Assembly (NCBI GenBank): GCA_031580995.1
Contig: JAVLCC010000009.1
Coordinates: 1 to 48,944, forward strand
DNA length: 48,944 nucleotides
Source: CAJXVY01 sp031580995
GTDB taxonomy: Bacteria > Actinomycetota > Actinomycetes > Actinomycetales > Microbacteriaceae
Reading direction: 5' to 3'
In this document: positions 48,576 to 48,944 of the stretch, piece after piece
How the letters are laid out: each line of letters begins with the position of its first letter
Numbering within the stretch: the stretch's first letter is position 1
The notes under the pieces: model-generated
Database searches by the model: none
What the model saw: the letters and a program-made list of their open reading frames with translations, nothing else
Told to the model about the DNA's origin: nothing
Made by a program: the position numbers and the translations under genes

Positions 48576-48944
48576 GGGGATGATCGGTTTCGACACTGTA
48601 GATGTGCGTGGATGAAGCGGGTCGAGGATGCAGAGTTATCTCGTTAACGCTCTCTGCAAAACTATAGGTGCCAAATCAAAGCGCGCCGACTTCGCCCTAG
48701 CTGCTTAAGCTAGCCCCGAAGTCCGTCTGACTGAGTTTGATTTCGACTCAGAATCAAGACGTCATTTAGAAATCTCGCTGGTTGGTAGCGTCTAGGTGCC
48801 ATCCGGGACTTTATACCTGGACTGGGCCCGTCGGTTAGGTCGCTTCAAGCTATGACCGGGGCCGAGAAAACAGTATTGAAGCTACACCCGTAGAATCTCC
48901 ATAATCGCTGCCGTGGACGGGGGTTCAATTCCCCCCATCTCCAC
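48576..48944 (+). ncRNA. ssrA: Transfer-messenger RNA (tmRNA), 3' end cut by window edge
   Basis: The 5' end GGGGATGATCGGTTTCGAC and the 3' end GGGGGTTCAATTCCCCCCATCTCCAC form the tRNA-like domain; acceptor GGGGATG pairs with CATCTCC. The window stops after the first C of the expected CCA, so about two bases are missing. The tag reading frame at 48670-48708 encodes AKSKRADFALAA then TAA, with the ALAA proteolysis signal at the end. The tag stop is followed by a hairpin (GCTTAAGCTAGC region) as usual. Confidence 0.96.

Noticed and set aside
1..48944. CRISPR arrays, prophage, insertion sequences, integrases
   Set aside because: No regularly spaced repeats, transposase, integrase or phage structural motifs were found on either strand.

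Overview
This window is a gene-dense chromosomal segment, with no intergenic gap above about 120 bp. It most likely comes from a small-genome actinobacterium of the family Microbacteriaceae, of the freshwater or marine Luna type. Several features point there: a fused 2-oxoglutarate metabolism enzyme (Kgd), the small actinobacterial families DUF4307 and DUF4245, a SigH/RsrA-type sigma/anti-sigma pair, a PIN-PhoH fusion, a Rv3654c-Rv3660c-like Tad cluster, abundant GTG and TTG starts, and a moderate GC content. The genus is inference. I see no phage, insertion sequence, CRISPR array or other obvious mobile DNA.

Layout. 0-5.6 kb: lemA-htpX, threonine ammonia-lyase, greA behind an intrinsic terminator, two small membrane proteins, a hemolysin-III/TrhA protein and an isoprenyl transferase. 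5.6-15.9 kb: PIN-PhoH, a short prepilin peptidase, fumC, a DUF4245 protein, xseB-xseA, ispH, fba, a PfkB kinase, rmuC and a DEDD exonuclease. 15.9-20.9 kb: ychF, an unusual photolyase-like flavoprotein, cysK-cysE, a tyrosine phosphatase and a small lipoprotein. 20.9-33.2 kb: glpX, the aroA-rsgA-hisN-MFS operon, sigH-rsrA, kgd and two CBS/CorC membrane proteins. 33.2-38.1 kb: the metY-metX-MFS-OYE operon. 38.1-40.4 kb: ung, a GNAT acetyltransferase, a luciferase-like flavin oxidoreductase and tRNA-Leu(UAG). 40.5-44.0 kb: a Tad-like pilus/secretion cluster that includes a 50-residue pilin-like gene; its likely processing peptidase lies 33 kb away at 7.05 kb. 44.0-48.9 kb: MFS, prfB, ftsE-ftsX, smpB and ssrA (tmRNA), whose last two bases fall outside the window.

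Most of this is housekeeping. Met (metY, metX) and Cys (cysK, cysE) synthesis, gluconeogenesis and glycolysis (glpX, fba, PfkB kinase), the TCA cycle (kgd, fumC), isoprenoids (ispH, isoprenyl transferase), and ribosome biogenesis and rescue (rsgA, prfB, smpB, ssrA) are all represented.

The strongest candidate for something undescribed is the gene at 17038-18219. It looks like a circularly permuted photolyase/cryptochrome: the FAD-binding helical domain comes first and a shortened Rossmann-like domain last. Its only four cysteines are arranged as a plausible Fe-S or Zn site. Other observations are a 30-bp perfect palindrome inside metX, a 13-bp-arm inverted repeat spanning the promoter and start codon of the prepilin peptidase, a terminator placed just ahead of greA, and a recurrent TANNNT-N6/7-start arrangement that suggests widespread leaderless transcription, often at back-to-back divergent starts only 9-38 bp apart.
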